Assembly: GCA_020161935.1 (NCBI GenBank)
Contig: JAIUNI010000001.1
Coordinates: 620,001 to 684,000 of the forward strand
DNA from: Chloroflexota bacterium
GTDB taxonomy: Bacteria; Chloroflexota; Anaerolineae; Aggregatilineales; Phototrophicaceae
Direction of reading: 5' to 3'
Length of the DNA: 64,000 nt
In this document: piece by piece, positions 61,470-64,000 of the stretch
How the letters are laid out: every line of letters starts with the position of its first letter
How positions within the stretch are numbered: position 1 is the first letter of the stretch
Made by a program: the position numbers and the translations under genes
Notes under the pieces: model-generated
Seen by the model: only the letters and a program-made list of their open reading frames with translations
What the model was told of the DNA's origin: nothing
The model's database searches: none

Positions 61470-63113
61470 ATGGTCAGTAAAAAATGGCTCCTTGCGGTCG
61501 TTGGCTTATGTCTCACGCTCGTTTTACAGCCCCTCGCCGCGCAGGATGTCGCCGCGCTTAAAACGGGTACGGATGGCTTCCCGTGGTGGAATGACCGTGT
61601 ATTCTACGAGATTTTTGTCCGCAGCTTCCAAGATAGCGACGGTGATGGCATCGGTGACTTGCAGGGCATCATCAGTAAGCTCGATTACCTGAACGATGGC
61701 AACCCGAACACCAAAGATGACTTGGGCATCACTGGCCTATGGCTTATGCCTATCATGGAGTCCCCCAGCTACCACGGTTACGACGTGACCGATTATATGA
61801 AGGTCGAACCCGACTATGGCACGAATGAGGATTTCAAGCAGCTCGTTGCCGAAGCGCACAAGCGCGGTATTGTCGTCATTGTCGATTTGGTCGTCAACCA
61901 TACCTCGCGCGAGCATCCGTGGTTCATCGACTCGCAAACCCCCGGCTCGGAACATGACGACTGGTACCGTTGGGATGCCAGCGAAACCAAGCCGCCGCAA
62001 ACCGGCCCGTGGGGGCAGGAAGTCTGGTACAAGCTCGCTGGACGTTGGTATTACGCCGTGTTCTGGGACGGTATGCCCGACCTCAACCTTGCTCATCCAG
62101 TTGTGACCGAAGCAGTCGATAAGATCGCCCAATTTTGGTTGGATGATATGACTGCCGACGGCTTCCGTATGGATGGCGCACGCTATTACGTCGAGGATGG
62201 CAGCCGCCTAGCCGACTCCGATAGCAATCTCCAGTGGGCAGCCGCCTTCAAAGCCTACGCCCAATCGGTCAAGCCGGATGCTCTCGTACTCGGTGAAGTG
62301 TGGACAGGCAGCGGTGATGTTGCCCGTTACATCCCCAACAGCTTTGACCTCGCCTTCGAGTTTGACCTCTCCATCGCCATGCTCGACTCGGCGCGGCGTG
62401 GCACGAACGAGGCCGTGACCCCTGTGCAACTGCGGACGCTTGGCCTCTACCCGCAGGGGCAGTACGCGCCGTTCCTCACCAACCACGACCAGTACCGCCT
62501 GATGCAGGATCAGGGCAAAGACCCGAATAAGGTGAAAGTCGCGGCTTCGATGCTGCTGACGGGCGCAGGGGTGCCGTTTCTCTACTACGGTGAGGAAATC
62601 GGCATGATCGGCGGTAAGCCCGATGAGTGCATCCGCACACCAATGCAGTGGGACGACACACTGCCGAATGCCAGCTTTATGCTCGACAAGAACTGCCGCA
62701 CCAATCAGGATGAGTACAACGTCGCCGTCGAAGATCGTGATCCCGACTCGCTGCTTAACCACTACCGTGCGCTTATCCACCTGCGGAACGACCATGCCGC
62801 GCTGCGTGTCGGTGCGTTCATACCTGTTGCCAGCACAGCTAAAGAACTTTACAGCTACATCCGCCGTAGTTCGGATGAAACGCTGCTGGTGGTTATCAAC
62901 TTGAGCAAAAAGGAAATTACCGACTATGGCTTGAGCTTGGAGCAGAGTGATCTTTCCGGCACACAAGCGGGCAGCCTGTTGATGGGTGAAGGGGAAGTCG
63001 CCAATATGGAGATTTTGGACGAGGGCGGCTTTAACAATTACAAGCCGCTGGCGACCGTCGCACCATTTTCAACCACCGTCATAAAACTCGATCCCGCGAA
63101 TTCTGGGGAGTAA
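61470..63113 (+). CDS. Secreted alpha-amylase-family glycoside hydrolase (GH13)
   Basis: Exported 547-residue enzyme with a signal peptide cut near LAA|QDV (about residue 24). The GH13 barrel regions are clear: DLVVNHTS (region I), GFRMDGARY with the nucleophile Asp (region II), LVLGEVW with the acid Glu (region III) and TNHDQ (region IV). RSFQDSDGDGIGDLQGIISKLDYL is the usual start of the barrel and includes a calcium-type loop. A C-terminal beta domain follows; no carbohydrate-binding module. Hydrolyses alpha-glucans or maltose-like sugars, perhaps trehalose-related given ThuA upstream. GGAGG lies before ATG 61470. Confidence 0.93.
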   Translation: MVSKKWLLAVVGLCLTLVLQPLAAQDVAALKTGTDGFPWWNDRVFYEIFVRSFQDSDGDGIGDLQGIISKLDYLNDGNPNTKDDLGITGLWLMPIMESPSYHGYDVTDYMKVEPDYGTNEDFKQLVAEAHKRGIVVIVDLVVNHTSREHPWFIDSQTPGSEHDDWYRWDASETKPPQTGPWGQEVWYKLAGRWYYAVFWDGMPDLNLAHPVVTEAVDKIAQFWLDDMTADGFRMDGARYYVEDGSRLADSDSNLQWAAAFKAYAQSVKPDALVLGEVWTGSGDVARYIPNSFDLAFEFDLSIAMLDSARRGTNEAVTPVQLRTLGLYPQGQYAPFLTNHDQYRLMQDQGKDPNKVKVAASMLLTGAGVPFLYYGEEIGMIGGKPDECIRTPMQWDDTLPNASFMLDKNCRTNQDEYNVAVEDRDPDSLLNHYRALIHLRNDHAALRVGAFIPVASTAKELYSYIRRSSDETLLVVINLSKKEITDYGLSLEQSDLSGTQAGSLLMGEGEVANMEILDEGGFNNYKPLATVAPFSTTVIKLDPANSGE

Positions 63114-63204
63114 ATGACTCACACCCGCAGGCTTACTGTTCTGTAGGGGAAGGTCTCAGAATGTGTTAAAAGGTCGATTTCTGATGCCACTTCTTGTAGA
63201 GTGG

Positions 63205-63275
63205 TGTTTGTGACTCGCCCGTTTTGTTCCCCTCCCTGTTACAATGGGGAGGGGTGGGGTCACATATTACCGGTC
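63205..63275. repeat. C/G-rich convergent-junction hairpin 3
   Basis: CCCCTCCC (63229-63236) pairs with GGGAGGGG (63247-63254), 10-base loop, with an outer GTGAC / GTCAC stem. Lies at the ends of the convergent GH13 and pfkA genes. A smaller CCACT/AGTGG hairpin is at about 63187-63203. Otherwise 63114-63204 shows nothing. Confidence 0.6.
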
Positions 63276-64000
63276 TAACTCTTTCTGTAACTCGATCAAT
63301 CCGAAGTCGAGCTTCTTTTTGCTCACAATGACGGTTGCCAACGGGGTTTTGGTGATCGTACTTTGGTTGGTACCCACGAGAATGCCGTGTTCGCCGTTTG
63401 CGAGCGCCGCTGTCGCTGCTGCGCCGAGCCGTGTCGCCAGCAAGCGGTCGAAGGCAGTCGGTGAACCACCGCGCTGTACATGGCCGAGCGTGGTTGCACG
63501 CAGTTCAAAACCGAGCGTGGCCTTATGTTCCTTGAAGTATTGGACGAGGGCTTCCGCGTCATACTTGGCCCCTTCCGCAACCACGATGATACTATGCTTC
63601 TTGCCGCGTGCGTAGGCGGCGTGGAGTTCATTAGCAATATCCACCGGCTCGGTCGGCACTTCGGGGATCGAAATGTATTCAGCACCACCCGCGATGCCCG
63701 CCATCAACGCCAGATAACCGCAGTCGCGCCCCATCACTTCAATCAGGAAAGCCCGTTTGTGAGAAGACGCGGTCGTTTTCAAGCGGTCAATCGCTTCGAG
63801 CGCGATATTCAACGCTGTATCTACGCCTATTGTGATTTCCGAGCCGTAGAGGTCATTGTCAATCGTTGAGGCCACCCCGACGACCGGAAAACCCATTTCC
63901 GAAAGGGCATGTGCGCCCGTTTGCGACCCATTCCCGCCAATGACCACCAACCCGCCGATTTCGCGCTTGGCAAGTTCATCCAGCGCCTTCTGGCGACCCT
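63267..64000 (-). CDS. pfkA: 6-phosphofructokinase (5' end missing)
   Basis: About 244 C-terminal residues of a PfkA-family phosphofructokinase; the frame is open to the right edge, where it reads ...RQKALDELAKREIGG and then LVVIGGNGSQTGA, so the N-terminus lies outside the window. Catalytic segment TIDNDLYGSEITIG (Asp base), EVMGRDCGYLALMAGIAGGAEY, and ATTLGHVQRGGSPTAFDR (fructose 6-phosphate site) are present. The usual GGDGS at the nucleotide/Mg site is GGNGS, an Asp to Asn change. Phosphorylates fructose 6-phosphate in glycolysis, with ATP or PPi. ATP use is not proved by the visible part. Confidence 0.93.
   Translation of the reverse strand, partial: GRQKALDELAKREIGGLVVIGGNGSQTGAHALSEMGFPVVGVASTIDNDLYGSEITIGVDTALNIALEAIDRLKTTASSHKRAFLIEVMGRDCGYLALMAGIAGGAEYISIPEVPTEPVDIANELHAAYARGKKHSIIVVAEGAKYDAEALVQYFKEHKATLGFELRATTLGHVQRGGSPTAFDRLLATRLGAAATAALANGEHGILVGTNQSTITKTPLATVIVSKKKLDFGLIELQKELDR

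Overview
The window looks like the chromosome of a Chloroflexota-type heterotroph (moderate confidence). It has no rRNA, tRNA, phage or transposase gene. The lineage guess rests on a valine T-box leader outside an obvious Firmicutes setting, a gene content heavy in ABC importers for peptides, amino acids and polyamine-like compounds, sigma-70-type promoters, and a mixture of ATG, GTG and TTG starts. All genes are densely packed and most form operons with 1-11 base overlaps.

Layout. 1-592: end of a receiver/MinD-type ATPase gene. 705-3643: valS behind a complete T-box leader. 3701-6473: a HEAT-like small protein and a PhyH / ABM monooxygenase / iron alcohol dehydrogenase operon. 6589-9436: a TatA/B-like protein, purB, pyrF. 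9472-16001: a polyamine-type ABC importer operon (binding protein, aldehyde dehydrogenase, ATPase, two permeases, BadF-type kinase). 16587-22126 (minus): three ATP-grasp enzymes, an esterase-like hydrolase and an intracellular subtilase. Divergently at 22326-26822: a MarR regulator and a heterodimeric ABC exporter, with a perfect 19-bp palindrome at the regulator's predicted transcription start. 26893-29063: glutamate formimidoyltransferase and an MFS transporter. 29460-38791 (minus): a seven-gene peptide-uptake operon carrying an S9 peptidase and an acyl-CoA synthetase. 38902-45560: an EamA exporter and a full Liv branched-chain amino acid importer. 45610-51500: thiolase, YwrD-like gamma-glutamyltransferase, thioredoxin-like ferredoxin, and a secreted PQQ-propeller protein. 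51612-56173: a TPP enzyme, a YjhG/YagF-type sugar-acid dehydratase and an SDR. 56234-63113: M20 and S9 peptidases, a Gfo/Idh/MocA oxidoreductase, ThuA-like protein and secreted GH13 enzyme. 63267-64000: 5'-truncated phosphofructokinase gene.

The genes together suggest a scavenger of peptides, amino acids, polyamines and sugars: import systems are linked directly to cytoplasmic peptidases and catabolic enzymes. Two parts stand out as not fully explained. One is the three-ATP-grasp / hydrolase / subtilase cluster opposite the MarR-ABC exporter operon, which may be an uncharacterised amide- or peptide-ligase pathway with export. The other is a family of structured dispersed repeats: two copies of about 490 bp in opposite orientation (15976-16466 and 48866-49357) and a core-only copy (29216-29425), with conserved hairpins, competing pairings and one hairpin loop that appears flipped between copies. 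A second, smaller hairpin family sits at three convergent gene junctions.
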